A program made the translations under genes and the position numbers. A model generated the notes under the pieces. The model saw nothing but the letters and a program-made list of their open reading frames with translations, was not told the DNA's origin and made no database searches. Below, piece after piece: positions 26,461-34,510 of a stretch of 37,700 nt of DNA (positions within the stretch are counted from its first letter, which is position 1; the number at the start of each line of letters is the position of its first letter). The DNA comes from an uncultured Bacteroidales bacterium (GTDB taxonomy: Bacteria > Bacteroidota > Bacteroidia > Bacteroidales > UBA932), in contig CANBDX010000020.1 of assembly GCA_947367315.1 (NCBI GenBank), positions 1 to 37,700 of the forward strand, written 5' to 3'.

Positions 26461-28044
26461 TTACCAACCCGGATTCTGTTTAATAAGCATATTGCTATTC
26501 AGTTCCATAGCCGGAATAGGAAGGAGGTTATGTTTTTCCGAAATATAGTTGCCAGGGCGTTTGGCGTTTGCAACTGTTGAGATAGAAGACATGTACTGGA
26601 CATTCTTTACCAACTCTCCCCATCGCACAAGGTCAAGTCTGCGGGTTGCCTCAAAGCAGAGTTCCCTTGCCCTTTCCTTTTTAATGAACTCTCGGAATTC
26701 CTCCTGAGTGGCCAAAACAATCATGTCGGGATCCATAGTATTGTTCGCACATAATTTGACACCGGCACGGGCTCTTACTTCATTTAGTGCTGCGATTGCC
26801 TCATCTGTAGGGCCTTCAAATTCATTAGCTGCCTCAGCAAGCATCAGAAGCACATCAGAATATCTCATTATCGGGAAGTTTGTTGATGTTCTGGTTTCGC
26901 CTGAGCCACCAACTACTGCATCCTTTCTAAACTTACCTATATTCCTGAATTCAATCGAACGTTCTCTCTTGACTCCTGTAGTTCCGGTACCCCAGTCATA
27001 TGGACACACATTCCATGTATATCGGTTATCATCCTTATCTTCGGCATAATAGTTCTCAAGAACCCTCGATACACAGAGATTAGACCATGTAACACCGATA
27101 CTCGGATCCCTGCAGAGCACACCGTTAGGACTTCCCCATCTTCCGTCCGTCCTCGGAGTCTCTCCATCAACACCTTTGAATTCAGCTTCCCACATAGACT
27201 CCCTGTAGACTGTCTCATACTCATCATTCATAAGACGCTTGAAAACAGCGCTATAATCAGGATCGAGACTATGGAGCTGTGACTCCTTCACCTTACGGGC
27301 CCACTTAAGCGCATCCTCATATCTGGAAGTGTCATTCAGCGGATTACCTGCCATATACAGGCATACCCTTGCCAACATCGCCTGCACCAGTGTTCTGGTC
27401 ACTCTGCCGGAATGTGCAAAATGATCAGCATCGTACACCATTCCTTCAGCCTTTGTCATATCATCCAGAATCTGTTCATAAACCTCACGAACCGAGGATC
27501 GGGCTCTATGTGAGACGATTTCAGCACCACCATCCGTAACAAGAGGTATGGCTCCGAAATTTGACACCAGGTGCCAATAGTAGAACCCGCGCAGGAAGTA
27601 TGCTTCACCGATAGCTGCATCCAATTCCTCCTGTGTCATATCAGGAATATCTGCATTCTCCATATACCATATGAAACTGTTGGCTCTGGAAATCCCGACA
27701 TAACATCCTCCCCAATATGATATCACATATGGCTCTGAAGGAGTGAAATTAAACATACTTGCATAATAAGTCTGGCCGGTTCCGGAAAAATATTCAAGGT
27801 CGCTTGTCGTAAACAGAATAGGAAGCGCGTTTCCTGAATATATCGTAGCAGCCGTAGTTGAACTATACGCAAATGGGGACACCATTATCTGATATACACC
27901 CATCAGACCTGCATCAACGGATGCTTTATTGACATAATAATTGTCCGGATGAAGAAAATTCTTCGGTTCAGTATGGAAGAAATCCTCACATGAAGACAAG
28001 ACAGGTAAAACTGCCATCAAAACATATATAATAATCCTTTTCAT
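26461..28044 (-). CDS. SusD/RagB-family outer-membrane nutrient-binding lipoprotein
   Basis: The 527-residue protein has a lipobox (SSCEDFFHTEP) and the SusD fold pattern: NYYVNKASVDAGLMGVYQIM, the TPR region with AYFLRGFYYWHLVSNFGAIPLV, MLARVCLYMAG, and the C-terminal RYSDVLLMLAEAANE and ARELCFEATRRLDLVRWGE blocks. It caps the SusC barrel and captures glycan at the surface. The frame extends three codons upstream to a TTG, but the ATG at 28044 (MKRIIIYVLM) gives the proper signal peptide. It begins 12 nt after susC, and the pair is the hallmark of a polysaccharide utilization locus. Ligand-binding loops do not identify the glycan. Confidence 0.95.
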   Translation of the reverse strand: MKRIIIYVLMAVLPVLSSCEDFFHTEPKNFLHPDNYYVNKASVDAGLMGVYQIMVSPFAYSSTTAATIYSGNALPILFTTSDLEYFSGTGQTYYASMFNFTPSEPYVISYWGGCYVGISRANSFIWYMENADIPDMTQEELDAAIGEAYFLRGFYYWHLVSNFGAIPLVTDGGAEIVSHRARSSVREVYEQILDDMTKAEGMVYDADHFAHSGRVTRTLVQAMLARVCLYMAGNPLNDTSRYEDALKWARKVKESQLHSLDPDYSAVFKRLMNDEYETVYRESMWEAEFKGVDGETPRTDGRWGSPNGVLCRDPSIGVTWSNLCVSRVLENYYAEDKDDNRYTWNVCPYDWGTGTTGVKRERSIEFRNIGKFRKDAVVGGSGETRTSTNFPIMRYSDVLLMLAEAANEFEGPTDEAIAALNEVRARAGVKLCANNTMDPDMIVLATQEEFREFIKKERARELCFEATRRLDLVRWGELVKNVQYMSSISTVANAKRPGNYISEKHNLLPIPAMELNSNMLIKQNPGW

Positions 28045-28056
28045 TGCGTCCAAAGA

Positions 28057-31000
28057 TTAGAATTTCAAATTAACCGATAATGCATATGTACATGCACGTG
28101 GATATGCCGAGAAGTCAAATCCCTGAGTCATAGCACTATGCCTTGATGACACCTCCGGATCAAATCCCGAGTAATTGGTCCATGTATACAGATTGTTAGC
28201 CGTCAAAGTAACCCAGGCCTCAGACATATGGACCTTCTTGAGCCATGCCTTTTTAATTATATAACTGAGCGACAGGCTCTGAAGACGGAGGTATGATGCA
28301 TCTTCGACAACTCTTGATGAATAATACTTCAATCCGTTACTGTTAAGACGATGCATATCAGTATCCTGGTTATCAGGACTCCATCTGTCTACGAATGTTG
28401 CAAACTGGTTTGTAAGAAGCTTGCCACCATTCTCCATTACCAGACGGTTTGCATTCAACACATCATTTCCATATGACCATCTGAAGAAAACACCCAGAGA
28501 GAAATTCTTATAACGAAAAGTATTGTTGAATCCGCCTGTATGAATAGGATTCGGATTACCGATCACCTGTCTGTCATCAGCATTGACAAGGCCGTCTCCG
28601 TTTATATCCTTGTACTTGATATCACCAGGAACATTCGCGGTATATGTAGGAACTCCAGGTTTCGCAGTAGGTATGCCGTTCGAGCCATAGATGAAGTCAT
28701 CAGTCTGATACACACCATCCCAGACATAACCATAGATAAGTCCGACCGGCTGACCGATTTCTGTTATATAACACGCCTCATCACCAAAAGTATGTTCCCA
28801 ACTGACAGACTTGAGAATGCTCGGCTGACCGACAGCCAAAGCCAACACCTTGTTCCTGTTAAACGAGATATTGAAATCAGATGTCCACTGGAAACTTCTA
28901 GTCTTGATATTTTTTGTCGTCAAGGAAAGTTCAACACCCTCATTGCGCACATGTCCCACATTAGTTGTAAGTGCACCATATCCGGTATGTCCTGAAAGCG
29001 GAGCCTTCAGCAGAAGATCCCGTGTATCCTTACGATAAACATCTCCAGTAAAAGATATCCTGCCTTTGAAGAACTCGAGATCAATACCTATATTGGTCTG
29101 GATTGTCTTCTCCCACTTCAGATTCGGGTTGCCCGGATATGATATATATGAATATGTCTGCCATTCATCTCCAAGAGGATATCCGGTAGTACCTGAATAT
29201 ACCTCCATCTGCTGATACATATCATCACTTCCGATTCTGTCATTTCCGGTAATACCCCAGCTTGCCCTCAACTTACCATTTGTGAGAACCTTCTGATCCT
29301 TAAGGAATTTTTCAGAACCGAAATCCCATCCTGCAGACACTGAAGGAAAATATCCCCACCTATTCTTCTTTGCAAACTTGGAAGAACCGTCAGCACGCAT
29401 CGACATGGTTATGGAATATCTTGACAGATAGCTATATATCACACGACCGAGAAAAGACACTCGCTTTGTGCCTGTATCTATGCTGGAAGTAGTACTATAT
29501 ACGCTACCCTGTGCCAAAGAAGCCATTTCCTGCTGTTCATTAGGGATAAACTCGCTGGCATAGCCGTACTTTGACGAACCTACCTGTTCGAAAGTCATCG
29601 CCGCGGTTGCCATAAGGCTATGTCTGGAAGCATCGAAAGAATTCGCATAAGTAAGGATATTCTCATTCACCCAACTGGCTGTCTTGGTAGTGGAGAACGA
29701 TCCATTGACCTGACGCATAGAGTGAGGTTGACCGTTTCTTGTCATCGAGTTATTAAACTGCTCTGCCTGATATCTGTACTGATATGCCTGGCCGATAGAC
29801 TTGAAGGACAGATGCTTTGTCAGCTTGAAATCGAGGAATCCGTTGATTCTGAGCGTGGTTGTATTGAACTCGCGAAGCTCATTCTGAGTAGACAGCACAG
29901 GATTCACACGATAGTCACCTTCAGGCATATCCGGATCTCTGAGTTCATTCTCAAGCACATATGACGAACCTGTATAATTGACAGGCATATAAGTCCAGCA
30001 GTTATACATAGTGTAATACATAACATTAGGAACGCTGTTATGACCTGAAAATATTGTAGGCTGAGCACCGGAATATGTATGATTGATATAATTGACAGAA
30101 GCTCCGGCTTTCAGCCATGAGTAAAGCTGCCACTCGATATCCATCTTAAGATTGTACTTCTTATAATTAGAAGTGATTATAAGACCCTGCTGATCAAGGA
30201 ATGATCCCGACAGATTATACTTTGTAGCATTTGTACCGCCTCGGATCGACAATGTATGAGTGTGTTTCCATGCCGGTCTGAAGAGTTTGTCCTGCCAATC
30301 GATACCTTCAACTCCACGATAGCTTTCCAACGTTCTGTCAGCAAGATATGTCTCATTGGTGGCACTAGGAGAACGTTCATACATCAAAGCCACGAATTCA
30401 TAAGGATTCATCAGTTCCATGGTCTTTGTAATATTATCCAGACCCACAGATCCCCTATACGAAATGACTGGTTTCTGATTAGCAACACCTTTCTTGGTAT
30501 TAATGATTATAACACCATTTGCTCCTCGGGAACCATATATCGCAGTAGAGGAAGCATCCTTAAGAACCACGAAACTCTCTATTTCAGAAGGATCCAACGT
30601 TCCGATGTCAAAATTTTCCGTAGGAAATCCATCAACCACATACAACGGATTATTATCACCCGTAATGGAGTTTCCTCCGCGAATAACGACATTTGACGAC
30701 TGTCCAGGAGTACCGTCGGCAGAAGTTATCTGCACACCGCTGATTCTACCGGCGACACCGTCAAGAACAGAAGTAACAGGCAATTTCGCAATCTCACTCA
30801 TATTTGCAGACACGACCGATCCTGAAATATCGCGTTTCCTGACCTCGCCATATCCGACAGCAACAACTGCTGCTTCATCAAGAGTCTGCGAGTCCTCCTC
30901 AAGCTGTACATTTATCACATTCGTGTTTCCAACAGGTACAACCTGTTCCACATAACCGAGATAAACAAACTGCAGCTTGGATTTCCTGCCCGGAACCGTC

Positions 31001-31212
31001 ACACTATAGGTTCCGTCAATATCGGCAATAGCGCCATTACCTTTCTGACCGACGACGAGAATTGCAGCTCCCGGTAATGGGTCTCCATTCTTATCTGTCA
31101 CCTTTCCTTTGATTTCCAACCCTGATTGAGCGGACAAGGTCAAGGCAGACGACACAGATAGAATTACGAGTATTAACTTCGTAACACATCGTAAAAAAGG
31201 TTTTCTGTCCAT
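28057..31212 (-). CDS. SusC/RagA-family TonB-dependent outer-membrane transporter
   Basis: A 1051-residue TonB-dependent receptor for oligosaccharide import. After a signal peptide (about 1-28, ending LSAQ) comes a carboxypeptidase-regulatory-like domain (about 32-115, IKGKVTDKNGDPLPGAAILV), the SusC junction TLDEAAVVAVGYGEVRKRDISGSV, a plug (about 130-240, GRISGVQITSADGTPG and ASSTAIYGSRGANGVIIINT) and a 22-strand-type barrel ending in aromatic F (SVNLKF). It lies 7 nt after the MFS gene and 12 nt before susD. No N-terminal STN domain is present, so signalling to an ECF/anti-sigma pair is not expected; the XylR-like gene upstream is the probable regulator. Confidence 0.96.
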   Translation of the reverse strand: MDRKPFLRCVTKLILVILSVSSALTLSAQSGLEIKGKVTDKNGDPLPGAAILVVGQKGNGAIADIDGTYSVTVPGRKSKLQFVYLGYVEQVVPVGNTNVINVQLEEDSQTLDEAAVVAVGYGEVRKRDISGSVVSANMSEIAKLPVTSVLDGVAGRISGVQITSADGTPGQSSNVVIRGGNSITGDNNPLYVVDGFPTENFDIGTLDPSEIESFVVLKDASSTAIYGSRGANGVIIINTKKGVANQKPVISYRGSVGLDNITKTMELMNPYEFVALMYERSPSATNETYLADRTLESYRGVEGIDWQDKLFRPAWKHTHTLSIRGGTNATKYNLSGSFLDQQGLIITSNYKKYNLKMDIEWQLYSWLKAGASVNYINHTYSGAQPTIFSGHNSVPNVMYYTMYNCWTYMPVNYTGSSYVLENELRDPDMPEGDYRVNPVLSTQNELREFNTTTLRINGFLDFKLTKHLSFKSIGQAYQYRYQAEQFNNSMTRNGQPHSMRQVNGSFSTTKTASWVNENILTYANSFDASRHSLMATAAMTFEQVGSSKYGYASEFIPNEQQEMASLAQGSVYSTTSSIDTGTKRVSFLGRVIYSYLSRYSITMSMRADGSSKFAKKNRWGYFPSVSAGWDFGSEKFLKDQKVLTNGKLRASWGITGNDRIGSDDMYQQMEVYSGTTGYPLGDEWQTYSYISYPGNPNLKWEKTIQTNIGIDLEFFKGRISFTGDVYRKDTRDLLLKAPLSGHTGYGALTTNVGHVRNEGVELSLTTKNIKTRSFQWTSDFNISFNRNKVLALAVGQPSILKSVSWEHTFGDEACYITEIGQPVGLIYGYVWDGVYQTDDFIYGSNGIPTAKPGVPTYTANVPGDIKYKDINGDGLVNADDRQVIGNPNPIHTGGFNNTFRYKNFSLGVFFRWSYGNDVLNANRLVMENGGKLLTNQFATFVDRWSPDNQDTDMHRLNSNGLKYYSSRVVEDASYLRLQSLSLSYIIKKAWLKKVHMSEAWVTLTANNLYTWTNYSGFDPEVSSRHSAMTQGFDFSAYPRACTYALSVNLKF

Positions 31213-31219
31213 AATGTTA

Positions 31220-32494
31220 TTAATTTAGTTTACACCAATTCTCGATCTTATATCCCCACACTGCATAGAAAATCATATATATGAAGCATGGGAGAAGAAG
31301 CCAATATGAAGTCTGAAGGCTCATATAATCCGTCATCAGACCATACAGAAGCGACAGGATGGCGTTTCCGCAGAGGGCCATGACAAGAAGCGACGAGCCG
31401 AGTGTGGTCCATTTTCCGAGGCCACGGATTGCAAGCGGCCAGATTCCGGCATAGATAAGGGAATTCGGAATTCCCAGAAGCACCACACACCAGATGGAGG
31501 CCTTCAGCGGAAGAGCAAGCACCAGGACGGATAGTATGAGTCCTGTTACAGTACATACCACGAGGGCCTTCTGCTGACTGATATATTTAGGTATGGTAAC
31601 AACACCGATAAGATATCCGCAGAGGATGCATGCAAGGGTATAGGAAGGGAACACCTTTGCTGCATCGAGAGACAGTCCCATACTCTGAGCATACTCGATA
31701 ATCGTAGCAATCGATATCTGCTGGCTGCCGAGATGACAGAAAAGTGCAATCACGCCGAGCACCAGATAAGGATATGCCCATACAGAGCTACGGTCCTGAG
31801 TTCCTTCTACAGACTTGTTGTCCTTGTCAGGATTGATGTCCCTGATAGGAGATTTGAAGAATATGACTGCGAATACAGCCAGAAACACAGTAAGCACCAG
31901 ATAAGGAGGAATGACTCCTTTGATCATCTCGTCAAGAGCAGCCTCCTTCGCTGGTCCTGCGAGTAATCCGGATTCCACTGCAGCCATTATGTCCGTATCC
32001 TCAGGACGTATCACCACTGCTGCAAAAAGGAGAGGAGCTATGATACCTGCAAACTTGTTGCAGATGCCCATTACGCTTATACGTTTGGCAGCGCTCTCAT
32101 GAGGGCCGATGATGGTAACGAAAGGATTAGCTACCGACTGTAATATGGCAAGGGACGTTCCGATAACGAACAGAGCTGCAAGAAACATTGCATAAGTCCT
32201 TGTCAGGGCTGCAGGCCAGAATAGAAGTGTGCCTGTGGCCATAATGAAAAGTCCTATCATAGCACCTTTCTTGTATCCCACCTTCTTCAGCAGGAAAGAT
32301 GCAGGAACCGTCATCACCAGATAGGCGATATAGAAGGCAAAAGTCACCAGATAGGTCTGGACTCCGCTCTGAAGATCGCATGCCACTTTGAAGTATGGCA
32401 CAAGGATGGAATTCACCCATGAAACAAGTCCGAATACGAAGAATAGGCACCCTACCATCGCAAGGGACATGTAATACTGTCTTTTATTTTCCAT
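31220..32494 (-). CDS. FHS-family MFS sugar permease (NagP/FucP-like)
   Basis: The 424-residue inner-membrane protein has about 12 membrane helices and the pattern of the fucose/galactose/glucose:H+ symporter family: FFVFGLVSWVNSILVPYFK in helix 1, YLVMTVPASFLLKKVGYKKG, and the LQSVANPFVTIIGP block with the conserved Asn of this family. Members next to nagA/nagB in Bacteroidota are often GlcNAc permeases (NagP); fucose or glucose are other possibilities. It is the first gene of the locus and would move a monosaccharide released in the periplasm into the cytosol. The ATG at 32494 is 23 nt from the predicted transcription start. Confidence 0.85.
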   Translation of the reverse strand: MENKRQYYMSLAMVGCLFFVFGLVSWVNSILVPYFKVACDLQSGVQTYLVTFAFYIAYLVMTVPASFLLKKVGYKKGAMIGLFIMATGTLLFWPAALTRTYAMFLAALFVIGTSLAILQSVANPFVTIIGPHESAAKRISVMGICNKFAGIIAPLLFAAVVIRPEDTDIMAAVESGLLAGPAKEAALDEMIKGVIPPYLVLTVFLAVFAVIFFKSPIRDINPDKDNKSVEGTQDRSSVWAYPYLVLGVIALFCHLGSQQISIATIIEYAQSMGLSLDAAKVFPSYTLACILCGYLIGVVTIPKYISQQKALVVCTVTGLILSVLVLALPLKASIWCVVLLGIPNSLIYAGIWPLAIRGLGKWTTLGSSLLVMALCGNAILSLLYGLMTDYMSLQTSYWLLLPCFIYMIFYAVWGYKIENWCKLN

Positions 32495-32523
32495 TTTGCG
32501 GTTATTAGTTCGTGTTCAGGTCA

Positions 32524-32531
32524 CAAAGTTA
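32524..32531 (-). promoter_or_regulatory. Putative -7 box of the 20-kb polysaccharide locus
   Basis: On the minus strand this reads TAACTTTG (TAnnTTTG). Transcription would start near 32517, with a 23-nt leader before the MFS ATG. A TTTG lies 23 nt further upstream, longer than the usual 19-21, so the -33 assignment is weak. Confidence 0.45.
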
Positions 32532-32575
32532 GTTTACCAGACAGAATTTTAACGCAAAATATCGTAAATTTATAT

Positions 32576-33718
32576 TCAGATAGCGCAATATCTATTGCGA
32601 TATTCGGATGGAGAACAACCCTTGAATTTACGGAAGACGCGGGCCACATTAACTGAATCACGGAAACCTACCTTATATACAGCTTCCGAGAATGGCTGTG
32701 ATGTCGTACGAAGCAGATATGCCAGATGGTCCACGCGGACACTGAGCAGATACTGATATATGGTCATGCCGACTTCCTGACGGAATTTCATCTCGATACT
32801 ACGGCGCGAAAGAGGGACGCGGGAAAGGATATCCGCCATTCCCAGATCCTCGTAATAGTGGGCATCTATGAATCTGATGATATCCAGGACGCGCTTGTCC
32901 TTTATATTATATATAAGAGTAGAAGCTCTTTCCTTGATATCAAGAGGCTTTATCACCACGTTGAAAGGGCGAGGATCACGCTTATGTATCCTCTCATTGA
33001 GGAGACGACAGGTCATATAGCCTCCGTTCTCCACATCCATCTTTATGGACGAGATGGCCGGATCGGAAATATCACAAAGAAGTTCGTCGTCATCGACTCC
33101 AAGCACAGCAATTTCTTCCGGTATACTAATACCTGCGATCTTGCATGTCTCAGTGATAAACAGGGCATGAGCATCATCGCAACAGAAAAGCGAAACAGGC
33201 TTGGGAAGAGACATGAGCCATTCCATAATCTTTTCTCTTTCATCACCGGCTTCCGGCTCCATGTAGGAGTAGAAACGGCCCCCGTGAGTCCTTACTTCTT
33301 CTTCATATCCCTTGCAACGCTCCTCTGACCACACAATGTCCTTTATGCCGAAGAATGCATAATCAGTATAAAGTTTCTTCCGGAAATACTGTGCCGCCAT
33401 CTTTCCGGTGCTGTGATAATCTCCTGTGAGATTGGAGAATATGTCGCTTCGGCTTCTGTTGTTCTGAAGCACAACAGGAATATCCAACTGCCGAAGAAGG
33501 TCAGTCTTTCTGTCATCCCATCGACCTATCAGGGCATCTGCCTTCCACTCACGGGCCCATTGCAGAGCCCATTCCTCCCTATTGCCGCCATAGCGGAAAT
33601 CCGGGGAAAGACGATAAAAAAGCCAAGGGCCCTGTTCCTTGGAATAACGCATCATTCCACGAAGCAGTTTCCTATCGTGCTCACTTGCACAGTCTATAAG
33701 AAGAAGTACCTTGATCAT
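32576..33718 (-). CDS. XylR-type AraC-family transcriptional regulator with periplasmic-binding-like sensor
   Basis: A 380-residue protein combining an N-terminal LacI/periplasmic-binding-like sensor (about 1-265: LLIDCASEHDRKLLRGMMRYS, ADALIGRWDD, FFGIKDIVWSEERCKGYEE, LFCCDDAHALF, IAVLGVDDDELLCD) with a C-terminal AraC helix-turn-helix (about 275-378: VLDIIRFIDAHYYEDLGMADIL, SRRSIEMKFRQEVGMTIYQYL, FSEAVYKVGFRDSVNVARVFRKFKGCSPSEYR). E. coli XylR, which senses xylose, has this architecture. It is encoded 81 nt upstream of the MFS gene, same strand, so it is the obvious candidate regulator. The ATG at 33718 is preferred over a TTG three codons upstream. The ligand is unknown; xylose would fit the neighbours. 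Confidence 0.9.
   Translation of the reverse strand: MIKVLLLIDCASEHDRKLLRGMMRYSKEQGPWLFYRLSPDFRYGGNREEWALQWAREWKADALIGRWDDRKTDLLRQLDIPVVLQNNRSRSDIFSNLTGDYHSTGKMAAQYFRKKLYTDYAFFGIKDIVWSEERCKGYEEEVRTHGGRFYSYMEPEAGDEREKIMEWLMSLPKPVSLFCCDDAHALFITETCKIAGISIPEEIAVLGVDDDELLCDISDPAISSIKMDVENGGYMTCRLLNERIHKRDPRPFNVVIKPLDIKERASTLIYNIKDKRVLDIIRFIDAHYYEDLGMADILSRVPLSRRSIEMKFRQEVGMTIYQYLLSVRVDHLAYLLRTTSQPFSEAVYKVGFRDSVNVARVFRKFKGCSPSEYRNRYCAI
32584..32599. promoter_or_regulatory. 16-bp palindrome between regulator and polysaccharide locus, candidate operator
   Basis: CGCAATATCTATTGCG is an almost perfect palindrome (7-bp arms, 2-nt centre) covering the last codons of the regulator gene, about 53 bp upstream of the proposed -7 box at 32531. 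Its position suits an activator site, but the coding constraint means it may be chance. Confidence 0.35.
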
Positions 33719-33724
33719 ATGAGA

Positions 33725-33732
33725 CAAATATA
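33725..33732 (-). promoter_or_regulatory. Putative -7 box of the regulator gene
   Basis: TATATTTG on the minus strand with TCTG 18 nt upstream as a possible degenerate -33 element. The implied start falls at about 33718, on the ATG itself, so transcription would be leaderless or this box is fortuitous. Confidence 0.3.
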
Positions 33733-33780
33733 TAATCTTTACCGGAACTTCAGATATGGAAATGGAAAAACTTTTATTAA

Positions 33781-33821
33781 AAAGAAAAAACGGCCTTCCG
33801 GATTTGATGCCGGAAGACCGT
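33781..33821 (-). terminator. Rho-independent terminator after the HdeD-like gene
   Basis: Arms 33790-33801 and 33810-33821 pair over 11 of 12 positions around an 8-nt loop; on the minus strand the stem is followed by TTTTTTCTTT. It separates the HdeD-like gene from the downstream regulator. Confidence 0.9.
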
Positions 33822-33845
33822 TCATTATCTGTCTGACGGGAAGCG

Positions 33846-34439
33846 TCAGGCCTGAGGGGCGTCGAAATACTTATGTATGTCGCGCAGCTTCATCGAAAGC
33901 ATGCACATGAGGGCGCCGAATACGATGAGGCCGATTCCAGCGAGGATGATGATGGTCTCTATTCCCACTCCAAGAGGGTTGATAAGCACCATGATGGAAA
34001 GGATCAGGAGAAGGATTCCGCCGATGATCACCCATCCGCTGTCAGATATCCTGAACGTATCCATATCACCTCCGAAGGCAATGATTATAAAGCTGTGGTA
34101 GAGCATCCAGATTCCCAGGAATATTGGCAGCAGAACCATAGTGACTCCAGGATAGATGCAGAGAAAGATACCGAGGAGAAGGTCTATCACTCCACCGATG
34201 ACCACATATCCCTTCATCATAAGGTAGTTGCCGCTCGAACTGGCGATTACAAGCTGTGCGGCACCGCTCAGGAGCATCAGCACTCCGAAGAGTATGCCTA
34301 AGGTCATATAACTCTGTACTGGGAATACGAATACAAGGATTCCCGCGATGATTACAAGAATGCCGACAAGCAGCATCAGCCACCAGTGGCGGATCATGCG
34401 ACCGGCCCTTTTGGCAAGATTTTCAAAATGACGTTTCAT
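33846..34439 (-). CDS. HdeD-family (DUF308) membrane protein
   Basis: The 197-residue protein has about six predicted membrane helices in paired repeats (WWLMLLVGILVIIAGILVFVFP, YVVIGGVIDLLLGIFLCIYPG, GWVIIGGILLLILSIMVLINP), the pattern of HdeD/DUF308 proteins. E. coli HdeD is linked to acid resistance, but most members have no known role. It is flanked by strong terminators on both sides, so it should be transcribed alone. No functional link to the sugar genes is visible. Confidence 0.88.
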   Translation of the reverse strand: MKRHFENLAKRAGRMIRHWWLMLLVGILVIIAGILVFVFPVQSYMTLGILFGVLMLLSGAAQLVIASSSGNYLMMKGYVVIGGVIDLLLGIFLCIYPGVTMVLLPIFLGIWMLYHSFIIIAFGGDMDTFRISDSGWVIIGGILLLILSIMVLINPLGVGIETIIILAGIGLIVFGALMCMLSMKLRDIHKYFDAPQA

Positions 34440-34450
34440 AACACTATAAA

Positions 34451-34486
34451 TTAAAAATGCATGGGCCGGAACCCCGGTCCATGCAT
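34451..34486 (-). terminator. Rho-independent terminator after transketolase
   Basis: Arms 34457-34469 and 34474-34486 form a 13-bp stem (one G-T pair) with a 4-nt loop, followed on the minus strand by TTTTTAATTT. It begins 25 nt after the tkt stop. Confidence 0.9.
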
Positions 34487-34510
34487 CTCAAATTCAAGTA
34501 TTATGCTAAA

